Assembly (NCBI GenBank): GCA_911728435.2
Contig: OU452198.1
Span: forward strand, 16,340,001 to 16,404,000
Origin: Apoderus coryli
Taxonomy: Eukaryota > Arthropoda > Insecta > Coleoptera > Attelabidae
Direction: 5' to 3'
Length of the DNA stretch: 64,000 nucleotides
The notes below the pieces were generated by a model. That model saw only the letters and a program-made list of their open reading frames with translations. It was not told where the DNA came from and searched no databases. Every line of letters begins with the position of its first letter. The first letter of the stretch is position 1. Positions 22,388-33,991 of this stretch are shown here, in pieces. The position numbers were made by a program, and so were the translations under genes.

Positions 22388-22467
22388 GTTTCAACTACTG
22401 ACCGATCACCACTGATGAGTCGTGGATCGACGAAACGGCCGTCTGGTGAAAGTATAGTGGTTGACAG
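22388..22467 (+). ncRNA. Type I hammerhead ribozyme, plus-strand monomer 1
   Basis: Full core with CTGATGA at 22412, GTCG/CGAC stem II, GAAAC, a CGGCCG stem III and a GTC^TGGTG cleavage context. The outer stem I is weakened because 'ggctgtcaac' is changed to 'gggtttcaac' here. Confidence 0.8.
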
Positions 22468-22720
22468 ACAAACTCTCGGAATATAAGTATTGTTTTTTTA
22501 AACAAGCCCATTCCAAATATAGGCAGTCCCGCTTAAGGGAGTATCGGCGCGTCTATGTGTTGGTAGTTGCTTTATGGGGTCAGAGACCTCCCAGGCAGCC
22601 GAAATAGGAACTGTTGTTCACTCGGCGTACTACCAACGATAAAACTAGATGTCGCCAAACACATCCTTTTACACATCTGTACCGTGTGTGGTATATACCA
22701 CATTATTTACGAGAGTTTGG

Positions 22721-22800
22721 CTGTCAACTACTGACCGATCACCACTGATGAGTCGTGGATCGACGAAACGGCCGTCTGGTGAAAGTATAGTGGTTGACAG
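22721..22800 (+). ncRNA. Type I hammerhead ribozyme, plus-strand monomer 2
   Basis: Intact core. The outer stem I pairs CTGTCAACTACT with AGTGGTTGACAG (one G-U), the inner stem I is CACCA/TGGTG, and the cleavage triplet is GTC. All bases normally needed in a hammerhead core are present. Confidence 0.85.
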
Positions 22801-23053
22801 ACAAACTCTCGGAATATAAGTATTGTTTTGTTAAACAAGCCCATTCCAAATATAGGCAGTCCCGCTTAAGGGAGTATCGGCGCGTCTATGTGTTGGTAGT
22901 TGCTTTATGGGGTCAGAGACCTCCCAGGCAGCCGAAATAGGAACTGTTGTTCACTCGGCGTACTACCAACGATAAAACTAGATGTCGCCAAACACATCCT
23001 TTTACACATCTGTACCGTGTGTGGTATATACCACATTATTTACGAGAGTTTGG

Positions 23054-23133
23054 CTGTCAACTACTGACCGATCACCACTGATGAGTCGTGGATCGACGAA
23101 ACGGCCGTCTGGTGAAAGTATAGTGGTTGACAG
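23054..23133 (+). ncRNA. Type I hammerhead ribozyme, plus-strand monomer 3
   Basis: Same structure as the preceding monomer. The nearest difference is outside the core ('aaactatcgg' for 'aaactctcgg'). Confidence 0.85.
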
Positions 23134-23386
23134 ACAAACTATCGGAATATAAGTATTGTTTTGTTAAACAAGCCCATTCCAAATATAGGCAGTCCCGCTT
23201 AAGGGAGTATCGGCGCGTCTATGTGTTGGTAGTTGCTTTATGGGGTCAGAGACCTCCCAGGCAGCCGAAATAGGAACTGTTGTTCACTCGGCGTACTACC
23301 AACGATAAAACTAGATGTCGCCAAACACATCCTTTTACACATCTGTACCGTGTGTGGTATATAACACATTATTTACGAGAGTTTGG

Positions 23387-23466
23387 CTGTCAACTACTGA
23401 CCGATCACCACTGATGAGTCGTGGATCGACGAAACGGCCGTCTGGTGAAAGTATAGTGGTTGACAG
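23387..23466 (+). ncRNA. Type I hammerhead ribozyme, plus-strand monomer 4
   Basis: Same intact core and stem I as monomers 2 and 3. The monomer ends shortly after, at the right TSD. Confidence 0.85.
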
Positions 23467-23526
23467 ACAAACTCTCGGAATATAAGTATTGTTTTGTTAA
23501 ACAAGCCCATTCCAAATATAATTCAG

Positions 23527-25400
23527 TTTTTAACTGCTTCGTAATTAAATTTGGAATATCAACACATTATAAAATTAATGTTAATTGTTTGTCATATTCA
23601 TATTACTCAATTAGTAGAAATATTAAACATTTAAATAACACGGTAACTAGGTATATTCTTTTGCTGAATATTTTCCTCACTGATAATTTTATTTGACAAT
23701 AATCTATTGGAAGGTATGTACTCTATTATAAGGAATCCTGGTTTATTCCTTCACCAGAGTCAACCAAAATCGTGGCAGAAGATATTTTTTCTACGACTGT
23801 CTTTAAATGCCTTTATTATATGTTCAATCATGATTTGAAAATGTAATGCTGTTTTTCATTTATAATATATTTAAGTTAAATTAATAAATATTTATTATGC
23901 ACGGGTAAATTTCCTGGTAATGACAAAAGTAGCGTCGGCTATGAAAAATCACCATAGCAACGCCGAAAATACAAACACACCAAATTGACAGTTTATTTAT
24001 AATTAATAATAATTATAATTATTTCACTAGTTTCGAAGGTTTCAAAGCTATTTATATAATGAAAAACAGTGATAGTGAATATAGTTTAACACGACGTAGT
24101 CAATTTAATACTTCTAATTTATCGTATTTAGGGGTAAGTTTCGAAAACCAAATATTTTCCTAAAAATTATGTTCAATTTATTCAAAATCATTCAAACAGT
24201 CGTAGAAAAAGTATAGTGTGAAACTCACATGAAATGACCATTTTCTACCAGTGGTGGCTTGTCCTCTGAAGCAACCTAAATAATCAGTAAAATTGATAAT
24301 ATTTAAGTATTCAATTTTATTGTGTAATTATTTCTCTCCATATAAAATTTAAACTATAAATTAATGTATACTTAATTTTCAACCTGCTTTACCATACAAC
24401 TGTAATTTTGAATTTCGTCTTCATCTGAAGCAGGCTTTATCCTATGCACCTATTTAACATACTTAATTTACATACCTATAGGTATTTCCCTCTTTTTTTA
24501 TCCGTGTAATAATAGTAAAACATTATTTATTTTGGTCCCTCTCTTCCCTGTATGCAGCAGTTGACACCCTTGCCAGTGCTTGTGTCCTGTGACACACCAA
24601 TAGCCTATTTATTTATCATACACGTTCTTATGCAGATGAACAGGCCTCAAAGCATTTTCATCTATTATTCAGCAACAATGGGCAACACTGCCATCTGGCA
24701 TATACCCACTATACAACCACCTATCGCTCTTCGTCTAAACATAGTTGCCAGCGTTTAATTGTACTTAGCATAGCATACGAATCTTGCCATTAAAAAATAC
24801 TATAAGAAGCACGCTTCATCTAGATGCAGCAGAGATTTAATGTAAAATAAGGTTATATGACAACGCTTGGCGAGTGTTTTGTACTTAATACGTAATTATT
24901 TTCAAGACATTTTCGTTAATAAAACAAAAGTTTGAATAGTTAGGCAAGAACTGTCAGTAATTTTATTGCTTCCTGACATTTAGTGGTGTTTCATGGCTAC
25001 TTCATTAAAATACTTATATCGAAATAATCTAATGTTTCTAGAAACATGCTTTTATTTCCGAAACTTTACCATTTAGGAACAAGAATATTAATTATTTCAA
25101 AGGAAATTTTATAATATTTCAGAATAGTAGATAAAATAAAGGGTGTTTCATATGAGGCATTTGACTCATGTCAATTTGTATTAGTAGATCTCACAAAAGT
25201 AACCCTGTAACATTATGGCGGAATCTGTAAATAGAATTTATATTTTTCAAGTACAATTAAAACTTGTAGATTCTGTCTATTCCGCTGACGAAATAGCGAA
25301 TATTTTCCAACAGAGACCCGTTTTGAGCAAAAAAAATTTTTAATAATTTATTTAAAAAAAAAAAGTTTGAGATACAGGTATAGTGAAGTGTTAAAACAAA
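23527..25400. other. Unassigned stretch with a weak exon-like start
   Basis: Mostly AT-rich with no clear gene. An ATG at 24060 opens a 27-codon frame running into 'ggggtaagt', which looks like a splice donor, but nothing supports it further. Near 25141-25330 an 'agggtgtttcatatga' string and a 38-aa plus-strand frame (MAESVNRIYIFQVQLKLV) may be the end of another mariner-type element. Confidence 0.3.
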
Positions 25401-25409
25401 ATACTCCAA

Positions 25410-25510
25410 ATTAGATTAGGAATCCAAAAGTATATATAGGGTAGATTTGAAATAAGGAAGTTCGTAGGTACCAACTTCCGGTAAAACCAAAAGTGCCACC
25501 AATATCACAA
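25410..25510. repeat. Interspersed repeat, copy 2 of 330-560
   Basis: Shares 'ggaatccaaaa', 'tttgaaataa(t/g)gaagtt' and 'cttccggtaaaacc' with 340-440. From 25520 to 26690 I see no supported gene. Confidence 0.5.
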
Positions 25511-26689
25511 TCTTATAGAGTGATAGATTGGATTCACCCAAGTAAATATTTAAATTTTTAAAATAATCGTATGCTTTTTTAATAAACTATCAGTATACAA
25601 AAACTACTCTACATCATTTGATCTCAAAGATAACAGCTGTAAATCGTTTTAAAATATCTATTGTCATTAAACTTAGGAGCAGGTTAAGGTTCCGTTTTGA
25701 AAGGCTGCGTTTTGAAAGGACCATGCAAATGACTATGCACCCGTACTTTAAATTGGTACATAGAATATTATGTAACATTTTCTGGACTAGTATATTATAA
25801 ATTTCAAAATAAAATTTTGTAAATTCTGTTGTCCTGATAACCAATACTTTTCTGCATGTTTCCATTGCACGCCGCTCGTGCCTACTAAAATCTACAACAC
25901 ACCATATAAAACTTGTTAATTTAAATGTTTCATTCAATTTCGGTTTTAAAAACATCTACCTGTATGTTTAAAAAAATATCGTATTCCAGTGTAAATTGAA
26001 GCTAACGAAAACTCGTTCAGAAAAATATGTTCTCACAACATCGCATAAGAAACCACTTCAAATTTAAATAAAGATAAATCCTGAGCACTTGGTTGTGAAC
26101 TTTGGACCAACATATCATAGGCATAATTTACATATATATGCCGGGAACTTTATATACAGTAAAACTTTCATTAAACTGGATGGGAAAGTTTTATAATTTC
26201 GCTTAGCACTCTCGATCGAATCTGTCAACTAAAAATTTCATGAAGCTGCAACTTTTGACATTCGGTTTTAGAAGTTATATACGAATGACTATGTTTTAAG
26301 GAAAATATTTGAGAATATAATTTCACTACTTTGATTCGCAATTATTTAGCGTAATTTTTGTTCTTATTTATATTAAATATTTTAAACTTTTGTCATATTG
26401 ATTAATAAATTTCATTAAGTTGCAACTTTCGACATTCAGTTTTAGAATTTATATGTGAATTTTAGATAATATTTTATTCAACAACTATTGTACTCTCACG
26501 AGCTCAAAATAAGAGCGAAACAAACTCTACTGAATTAGACTGAGGCCCTGCTAAATTAAACAAAGTCCCTTGTCTAGATAAACCAGAAATTTTTTCCGCT
26601 ATGCCACAAAATTATTTTTCGGTTATAATTGCAATACATGGCATAGGGAAAGAAGTATTGTGAATGAAAAGTATTGTGAATGAGCTAAA

Positions 26690-27056
26690 AAAATGAGATA
26701 AAGAGTATGAATTTGGGGGAGTCCTAGGATGAACCGATTAGTTTTTGTTGAAATCGCTTTAGGCCTGTGATAGGGGTGGACACAACCGCCAAATGTTCAA
26801 ATAGCAGTAGGGGACGAGTGTTTTAGTTTTAGAATTTTTTATCTGGTTTACAGCGTTAGGTTACATTTGATATTTGCTTCCATAATTCTCGAGAAAATTG
26901 CGTTTAAAAGTTCACCAGTTAGGTAGTTGCGTGAGCTTCGTATGCAGAAGGTTCTGGGTTTGAACCGCAGCTCTAGCACTATTTTTTTTTTCTAATTTTT
27001 GAATAAAGTAGTTAGTTTGTTAGGTTAGTTTATTGGAAATAATATAACAAATACAA
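26690..27056 (+). mobile_element. tRNA-derived SINE, copy 1
   Basis: It shares, in order, 'gggggagtcctaggatg', 'ggcctgtgataggggt', a tRNA-like segment and 'gttagtttgttaggttagtt' with an inverted copy at 35870-36215. The tRNA-like part provides an internal pol III promoter. The tail is T-rich and not simple. Confidence 0.65.
26911..26979 (+). promoter_or_regulatory. tRNA-like head with pol III B box
   Basis: 'gttcaccagttaggtagttg' and 'gtgagcttcgtatgcag' precede 'ggttctgggtttgaacc', which resembles a tRNA T-arm/B box. The arms do not fold as a complete tRNA, so I call it a SINE head and not a tRNA gene. Confidence 0.55.
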
Positions 27057-27179
27057 TTATAAGAAGTTTCATTTAAGCATATTTATGGATTATAGGTACA
27101 ACACACTTTCACCGTTCCATCCACTTTGTTTGCTATGTACCTACCATAGAATAGAACTTCTTTCAGATGAGGAATGGGA

Positions 27180-29860
27180 GGGGAGCGCCGGGAGCGTTTG
27201 GACAATATTTGAATAAACAATTGTGGCGTGGACGTGGATAAGGAATAATTAAAATTTTGTAGCGAGGATAGTTGATACATGTCTCTTACATATACTTTTG
27301 GTTTTTTTTTTTTTAAATATGCCTATGAGTTTTGATAGATACATATATTTTTTTAATGTATTCTGTCCCAATCCTCCCCAACTTTGGGGAGGGTTTGGAC
27401 AAGCAATTAATAAGAACATATATTACGCAAATCATTTATTTTTCAAAAAACAAATAAAATATTTAGTTAAAAATTGTTTATTGAATAATTACTTCAATAT
27501 TAACATAAGCTGTACTCGGTAACATCAACATTAAAATATATCATGTCCAAATATCTGGCACTTCGGTCTGTCAATGGATTTGGTAGTTTCAAAACAACTT
27601 CTTCATATGAGACAAATGCTGGAGGCTCTTCACTAAATCTAAACCGGTTGGAAGCCACTTGCTTTTTTAAAAATTTCACATCAAAGCCATCTTCAACGAC
27701 CTCTTCTATTTTAGCTGCATAATGTCTAGCAGATGTTTTTCCAAACAACTTGCAAATTATAAAATTATTAACTTCAAGTTTGGTGAGATTTACCAAGTCC
27801 TCATCTTCTTCCAAATCTAAGTCTGAAGATGAGTCTTTGTAAATAACTTCTTCCTCATTGGAAGAAGAAGATTCGCTCAAACATTTTTTCTTTACCTTCT
27901 CGATCTTATTTTGATCAGGTTTTGGTGCGATCTTCTTCATTTTTTTTTCTTCAATTTTATCGCGTTCTGGAGTATCGGTTGCAATTATAGATGTCCTCTT
28001 CACTGGTCCTTTTCTAGTTGTCTTTCTTTCGGGAGCTTTTGGATACGGTCTTATTTTGGAAGGAGATATAAACTTTTGCTCTTGTGTAGAGGGGCCGGGT
28101 TGCTGTGATAAATCTGGATTTTTATTTAAAACCTCATTTGACATAGTCACATTGTTGGGGTCTTTCTCTGTTTCTACCCTGTCTGTAACAAATGAGCAAA
28201 TAAAGTCTTCCTCACTAAAAATATTTTTGTCGAATGGCCAAATTCCGGTACAACGAAATCCAGATTTTATATTGGAGGGAGTAGCAGACCGATCCCAAGC
28301 TTTTATGCAGATAGGTGCCAGATCATAAATGGATATTGTCTGTCCTGGATGAGCGAGCATCCAGTCATCTACTCCTTGGTTGAAACATCTTTTGAATGGG
28401 CCGAAAACAGTCCTATCTAATGGCTGCAACTTATTAGATGTATGCGGTGGAAGAGTTAAAATTGTAATCCCATTTTCTTTGCAGTAATCAATTGCAGGCA
28501 CAGATAAATGGGATTCATGATTGTCCATTATGAGAAGGACTTGACGTTCATTAGAACAACGAACATTAGCTGTAAAGTGTTCTAAGACCTTTAAAAAATT
28601 ATCACTGGTCATCCATCCAGACGAATGAACTAAGCCAGTTGCACCATACTCTTCTGGAACACCATTCAACATTCGATGTTTATCAAATTTTTTTCTCGGA
28701 AACACCCATACTGGAGGAAGTGCTATTCCGTTCGCTCCAATAATGTCCACTTGGGTAACCAGCTCTCCTCGCTCTCTCGAAACGACTTTACCTACTTGAT
28801 GCTGGCCTTTGGTCGCAACTACCTTTTGTGTCTTTTGCACCGTGGTAACACCCGTCTCATCTAAATTAAATATGTCTGATCCAGTGTACTCATGTCTTTT
28901 CAGAACTTCCTCTAACTTATCTTGAAATCTCCCGACGGTAGTTTTATTAAAACTGGAAATTCTCGCCAAGCTTGTGTTTTTCGGAGATCTTATGGACAAT
29001 TTCGACTGTCTACTTAAAAAGCCGGTGAACCAGTCCTTTCCAGCTGATTTATTTGCTTTCCAAGAATCTGGAAATTTAAGACGATTTTTTTCTGCAAACT
29101 CGTATGCCAATCTGCGAGTAGCTTTTGGCGTTAAACCGTGGTACATATTTGAACATCTTTTGAGGTAGCAGGTAAGCGAGGATTCCAATTCATTAGAAAA
29201 TACTTGACATGTGACGAAATGGGGAGAAAATGACATATTTTCAATACCAACTTCTTTTGCTGTTTTCACATATCGCGCTAGAGTTGATTTTTTAACTTCA
29301 TGTTCCTGGGCACTTTTTCTAATAGAATATTTTCCAGATAATACCTCGACGGTTGCATTCCGCATGGCTTCAGCGGAAAAAAGTCTGTTTGTCAACTTTT
29401 TGTGCTTGTGAGGCATGTTTCCTGTAACAATTTGCTAATTTAGGGAGGGTTAGGACACTTGCGGGAGCATTTGTACAGTTGTCCATACCCTCCCGCAACG
29501 TAGCTTGATTAATAAAACTCAAAATGTATTAAAGTTCATATATATATCTTAAAAGCAACTATACACTATGATTTTTAAGGCTTACCTTGAAACTGGTAAT
29601 CAATCAGCCGCTCAAAAAACTCAAAACTTGTTTCGTAAAACAGGATTTAAAACTTTTTAATCTTAGAATGGACACGTAGATAAATAAAAAAATGGCAGTG
29701 CCGCGAAACGATACAACCTACTTGCCTCCAATCTAGATAGATACTAAGAGCATTCAATTGCGCTTCTAAATACGTTTTTGTTTTTACCCCTTCTTTAATT
29801 TGGCGGTAAATATGAATGTGTCCAATGCCTCCCGCTGTCCAAACCATCCCGGCGCTCCCC
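27180..29860 (-). mobile_element. Pogo-type DNA transposon with intact transposase
   Basis: The terminal inverted repeats start GGGGAGCGCCGGGA and continue GTTTGGACA after two differing bases (27180 onward; inverse ending at 29860). A TA follows the right end. The left side has GA, so the TA TSD is not preserved there. Both subterminal regions contain repeated 'ggagggtt(t/a)ggaca' and 'cctcccgc' motifs (about 27380-27405 and 29435-29500), likely transposase binding sites. The 2.68-kb length is normal for an autonomous pogo/Tigger relative. Confidence 0.8.
27500..29416 (-). CDS. Pogo/Tigger-type DD35D transposase
   Basis: An uninterrupted 638-aa protein that by family would cut and paste the surrounding element. 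The N-terminus (about 12-55) is a psq/CENP-B-like helix-turn-helix (ATVEVLSGKYSIRKSAQ). A second DNA-binding part spans roughly 75-155 and includes SWKANKSAGKDWFTGFLSR. The DDE_1 catalytic core shows D186 in NLDETG, D298 in LIMDNHESH and D334 in LQPLDRTVFGPFK, which leaves 35 residues between the last two. The C-terminus (about 430-560) is rich in lysine, serine and acidic residues. The start is the first ATG, about 445 bp inside the right end. All catalytic residues remain, so recent activity is possible. Confidence 0.9.
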   Translation of the reverse strand: MPHKHKKLTNRLFSAEAMRNATVEVLSGKYSIRKSAQEHEVKKSTLARYVKTAKEVGIENMSFSPHFVTCQVFSNELESSLTCYLKRCSNMYHGLTPKATRRLAYEFAEKNRLKFPDSWKANKSAGKDWFTGFLSRQSKLSIRSPKNTSLARISSFNKTTVGRFQDKLEEVLKRHEYTGSDIFNLDETGVTTVQKTQKVVATKGQHQVGKVVSRERGELVTQVDIIGANGIALPPVWVFPRKKFDKHRMLNGVPEEYGATGLVHSSGWMTSDNFLKVLEHFTANVRCSNERQVLLIMDNHESHLSVPAIDYCKENGITILTLPPHTSNKLQPLDRTVFGPFKRCFNQGVDDWMLAHPGQTISIYDLAPICIKAWDRSATPSNIKSGFRCTGIWPFDKNIFSEEDFICSFVTDRVETEKDPNNVTMSNEVLNKNPDLSQQPGPSTQEQKFISPSKIRPYPKAPERKTTRKGPVKRTSIIATDTPERDKIEEKKMKKIAPKPDQNKIEKVKKKCLSESSSSNEEEVIYKDSSSDLDLEEDEDLVNLTKLEVNNFIICKLFGKTSARHYAAKIEEVVEDGFDVKFLKKQVASNRFRFSEEPPAFVSYEEVVLKLPNPLTDRSARYLDMIYFNVDVTEYSLC

Positions 29861-29862
29861 TA

Positions 29863-31282
29863 TCACGCAAATATTTTTCTGATCTCTCTATTGTAGCAAA
29901 ATACTTTTAAAGCTATATTTATTTTATCCAGCTCACTAATAGATGACTAGTGGTTCCAATCTGATATTTTTAATACATTTATCTTTCTTTATTTCCAATA
30001 CTTATTGCTTATTTTTTGCGCGCTGATATTCGAATAGTTGCTCAACTACAATATTTTATATTAACTTGATGTCATTTATAATTTTTATATTAAGTAGTGC
30101 AATTATTGTGATTGTACCTGTATTTAATAGGTGAGTCCAAGTTTTCAAATATTAATTACTCTTTCTAAAACTTTTGCTAATGTTTTTAATAGGACAATAT
30201 ACTTTTCATCAGCACCTGGGCCTGCTAGCGTATGTTGTCTACAACAAACCTCCAATAAATTGAATCTGCCGAAAATCAGTTGTTTCCTTTAATTTTGTAA
30301 ATCGGCTACTCGTGCGACCTCACCCCTGGCGTCCTATAATTTAAATTCTATGGTTTTATCAACGGTTTCAGCCACACTATATACTCTGTCCAAGATAAGA
30401 ATGGGATAGCATTGGAATCTTGGAAACGGTAGGAGTTACAATGCCGGTTAAATTAGAGGAAAGTTGTACAATTTAAACACCGTTTAATTGGTGTTTTCAA
30501 GAGTAAACTAACTTGTTACGATCTGAATTTTATTATAATGAATTTTTGCTATATAATATACTTTACTATTGGTTTTTATTTAAATTCAACTATATTGATA
30601 GTTACATAACGTATTTACGCCACAATCAAGAAATGTATATGTCTATTTTGTCCTGTGTCATTTTCTTGACCAAATGGTGAAGGCGCGTTGTAGACATGAA
30701 ATTTACTGCGTCTGTTTTCTCTGAAAATAAAAGCCCAAAAATATAAATAATATGGGTTAGGTTTGGTAATTAAATATATTATACTTACCCTATAGAAATC
30801 CTGCTTTCTTTCGAACAGTAGAACGTTGAGATTAGTTTGTACTTTCATTGCGTAACCTATTGCGATGAAACGCGTGGTTCATACGCTGTTCATTTCTTAC
30901 TATTTGTGTTCTTTTGTATTAATTTTATTTCCACTGTGTACTTGATTCTCATTTTATCTAAATAAAAAAACAGAAATGAATTACTTCGGTGATTAAATAA
31001 TAATTAACTGCTTAAAATTTGGTTAATTTTTGCACTACTCTGATTAGTAATACGTATAGAATAGTTTTGTAATACTTGCCTTGTTAAATTAACTATCATG
31101 GGTTGTTTTCAGTATGATATTTGTGGTTGTTGTGAATTAGTAATATTTTATTATTTGTGTAATACATAACACATAAGTTTACTCGGTTTTGCATTCTATT
31201 CTTCTTGAATGTAAACATTGTAACTATTTATTTTCATTCTCGGTCATCTTCGTGTGGTTCATCGTGCATCGTTTTTTTGTCA
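29863..31282. other. Unassigned AT-rich stretch
   Basis: Several short ORFs without recognisable motifs. No RNA gene or repeat that I can name. Confidence 0.4.
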
Positions 31283-31656
31283 AGTGCAGTTGTCTTCCAA
31301 GAAATCGGAACAACCACACACACATCGACTCAAACAACTGCATTTTTGAGCACCCAAAACATCGATTTGATGAGTCACCTGACGTATAGTCGTGACTTGG
31401 CACCGAATGACTTCTTTTTATTCCCGTACGTAAAAAACAAACTGAGAGGTCAACGTTTTTCGACACCTGAAGAAGCGGTTGCTGCATTCAGAATGCATGT
31501 TTTGGAGATACCTCAATCAGAGTGGCAAAAGTGCTTCGACATTTGGTTCAAACGCATGCAAAAGCATGGGAAATATTTTGAAAAACAATAAAGTGATTTT
31601 CGATGATTAATATTTGTTTTTGTTCTCTAATCCCGAAATATAAAAGGCAACCCTCG
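31283..31656 (+). pseudogene. Mariner transposase C-terminal fragment with right TIR
   Basis: The plus frame reads QTTAFLSTQNIDLMSHLTYS, then DLAPNDFFLFPYVKNKLRG, and ends with WFKRMQKHGKYFEKQ and a stop at 31591. This is the end of a DD34D mariner transposase; the last catalytic aspartate (in LAPND) is kept and SPDLAP is changed to SRDLAP. Everything before 'VFQEIG' is missing and a deletion removes the HHDNASSH region. The terminal repeat (ending 'caaccctcg' at 31656, then TA) remains. Full-length relatives are at 59031 and 63444. Confidence 0.75.
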
Positions 31657-31935
31657 TAACAACAATAAGACATTGGCTGTCGCGGGCCAGTTTCATGACA
31701 CTAGTCTTAAGCTATCGCGGTTGGATTGATGGCGGGCCGTAGTTTGGAGACCCTCATCCTATACCAAATTCATTGCGTAAATAACTAGAATTGTCGAAAA
31801 CATGATCGTCGTAGTTGCGGTTCGACCAGGGTGCTGTATATGACCTGCGTAACGAAACAGAATTTTAATTTATTAAGTTTTCTTGGGTATTGGGACAAAA
31901 TCTAAACTCAGTATTTCTGAATTTTAAATTAAATA

Positions 31936-31971
31936 AACGTTTCGTGCAATATGTGCACATCATCAGGCTAC
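31936..31971 (-). ncRNA. HHR-like motif, left end of PLE unit 2
   Basis: Minus strand: TAGC, CTGATGAT, a five-pair stem GTGCA/TGCAC, GAAAC, GTT. The box is CTGATGA plus one extra T before stem II, so it deviates from the canonical core by an insertion. Confidence 0.55.
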
Positions 31972-32318
31972 AAAAAACACAAAACCTCAATAAAGTAAAA
32001 GTTATAAAGTTATATAAATAAAAACACTCAACAAAACGACGATGACCAAACAGACTAACATAACATTTTAAAAAATTAGATTATATTGACACAGAGTCTA
32101 ATACCTACCATAGAAAATCTGGTCAAATTCCCTAAAAATATTAACATTGTTTTCGAACCTATAACAGCTAAATAGAACAAAATATAATAAAATTAATATT
32201 CACAGTGTCAATGAGAGATGGGAATTCTCTCACCACACAGATCATAAAAAAGTAAGTAGATAAAATAGATATCATAAAAAGAACTAAAGTAACTCATAGG
32301 CGTAGGTCAACCATTTTG

Positions 32319-33991
32319 TTATGTTTTAATTAAGTTAGTGTAAATGACACTCAAACCGTTAATGTCTCTCTGATTATTAATGGCATCAGGCTCCTTATTG
32401 ATGTACACCATTTCCTTGAAGAGTCTCGATCTTTCTTTGTGTTCAATGCCCAATATCACATAGTTTTCAAAATCAAATAAGTGCCCCGTATCACTATGAT
32501 GTTCAGAAAGAGCGGTACAACTTTTTTTGTAGCGACAGTCTAAACGGTGTTGATTGATACGATCCTTGATATAATTTTTCGTTTGACCAATGTATTTACC
32601 TGAACATTGTGTACAAGGTATTTGGTATATAACATCACACATATGTTCCTTCTTTGGTCTGTCTTTAAGTTTACTGAACAAGGATCGTGTCGTTTTCTTG
32701 TAATACGGGACAATGGACACTAAATCTGACTTTAATATGTTGTTAAGTCTATGGAAAACACCCGGTATATATATCAGTGGTAACCTGATCAATGGTAACA
32801 TGTTTTGATTGTCATTCTGTACTGCTCTATCTCGGATCCGGTGTTCATTGAAGATCTTGTTCAACAAATTCACAGGATAGCCATTATTTGTTAGGATACC
32901 CTTTAAGATTGTCAGATTGTTTTCTATCAAGGTGGAATGACATAGCCTTTTGACTCTCGTTAACATGGATTTAACCAAACCTATCTTATGTGTGTTTGCA
33001 TGGTTAGAAAAGTAGTTTAGACATCGCCCCGATGATACAGATTTCATGTACCACTCGGTAACTAAATCACCAGCGTCTCGACAATGAATCATAATATCTA
33101 GAAATGGAATCCTGCCCTCACTCTCAAATTCACAAGTAAACTGTAGATCCAGATGGTAATTGTTAAAAACAGTCTAAATGTCATTCAACTGACTGGGATC
33201 AACGCACGCCAAAATATCATCAACGTACAATTTGATAAACTGCACCGTACTTTTGAGTTCAGTTAAAACAGTAGCAATCAAATCGGTCATGATCAATTCT
33301 GCAAAAACCGGTGAAGAGGGAGACCCCATAGGTGCGCCTCTGATTTGTTTGTAGTAATTACCCTCATATACGCAATAACTTGCATCAAAGATGATATCGA
33401 CCAACTTGAGAAAGCTGGCTAGAGATAACTGTGTATGAGTCTCTATTACCGCCCAACGTCTTTTTATAGAATCAATAACTAAAGACTTAGGAACATTTGT
33501 GAAAAGAGACGAAACGTCCAGGCTGACTAACACAAAATTGGTTTTGACTTTCACACTCGTCAAGAACTCAATTAACTCATACGAATTATGTAATGAATAT
33601 TTGAACTCGGTATTAATATTTGATAAGATACTTGTAACATACTTCGCAACTTTGTAGGAAGGTGACCCTATACAAGATGTAACTGGTCTCAAGGGAACAC
33701 CATCCTTATGTATTTTGGGCATCCCATAAATTTTCGGGGACTGTGAGTTATATATTTTTAATATTTTTCCTACAGACTTTTCAAGTTCATTTTTTGTTAT
33801 AATTTCATTAATGAGATTATTACATTTTCTTTGTAGAAAACTAGTAGGGTCTTTGTTAATTTTCTGATAAGTAGAAACATCCGTCAAAAGGCCAGTCATC
33901 TTGCTCTTATAGTCATCCTTGTACATAACAACCGTTTTGTTACCCTTATCTGACATAGTCACTATCATATTATCATGTTGCTTGAGAAACT
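32319..33991 (-). pseudogene. PLE reverse transcriptase/GIY-YIG protein, 5'-truncated with one stop (left)
   Basis: Open from the pair junction (about 33991) to an in-frame TAG at 33174-33176, then open again to the natural stop at 32319. The RT part shows SDKGNKT, PKIYGMPKIHK, PLRPVTS, LVSLDVSSLFTNVP, a GAPMGSPSSP-type loop and YVDDILA. After the TAG come FLDI-type sequence and a GIY-YIG nuclease (VIYQIPC, KYIGQTKNY, RINQH). The N-terminal 250 or so residues are missing. Apart from the stop the frame is clean, so decay is slight. Confidence 0.85.

Larger units (their letters stand above)
21751..23513. mobile_element. Retrozyme array: 333-bp hammerhead monomers, two orientations, 13-bp TSD
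   Basis: About 1.5 monomers on the minus strand (21751-22263) join about 3.8 monomers on the plus strand (22264-23513). The hammerhead cores on the plus strand start at 22412, 22745, 23078 and 23411, exactly 333 bp apart. The outside bases form a direct repeat AAATATAATTCAG (21738-21750 and 23514-23526), although part of the right copy overlaps the monomer's own 'aaatata'. No ORF is conserved. The monomer body has 'ggcgacatctag' and 'caaacacatccttttacac' blocks. I infer a non-coding retrotransposon spread as a multimer, probably by PLE enzymes. Confidence 0.8.

Noticed and set aside
21751..23513. CRISPR-like or ordinary satellite array
   Set aside because: There are no short repeats with unique spacers. 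The 333-bp monomers are near identical, change orientation, carry hammerhead ribozymes and have a TSD.
25614..25955. 113-aa minus-strand ORF and its opposite-strand 60-aa partner
   Set aside because: No domain, repetitive low-complexity composition and no promoter or splice support; probably chance.
26911..26979. True tRNA gene
   Set aside because: The acceptor and D arms do not pair; a related copy with the same flanks at 35944-36010 shows that it is the head of a SINE.
27911..29411. Plus-strand ORFs within the pogo transposase
   Set aside because: Antisense shadows of an intact 638-aa gene.
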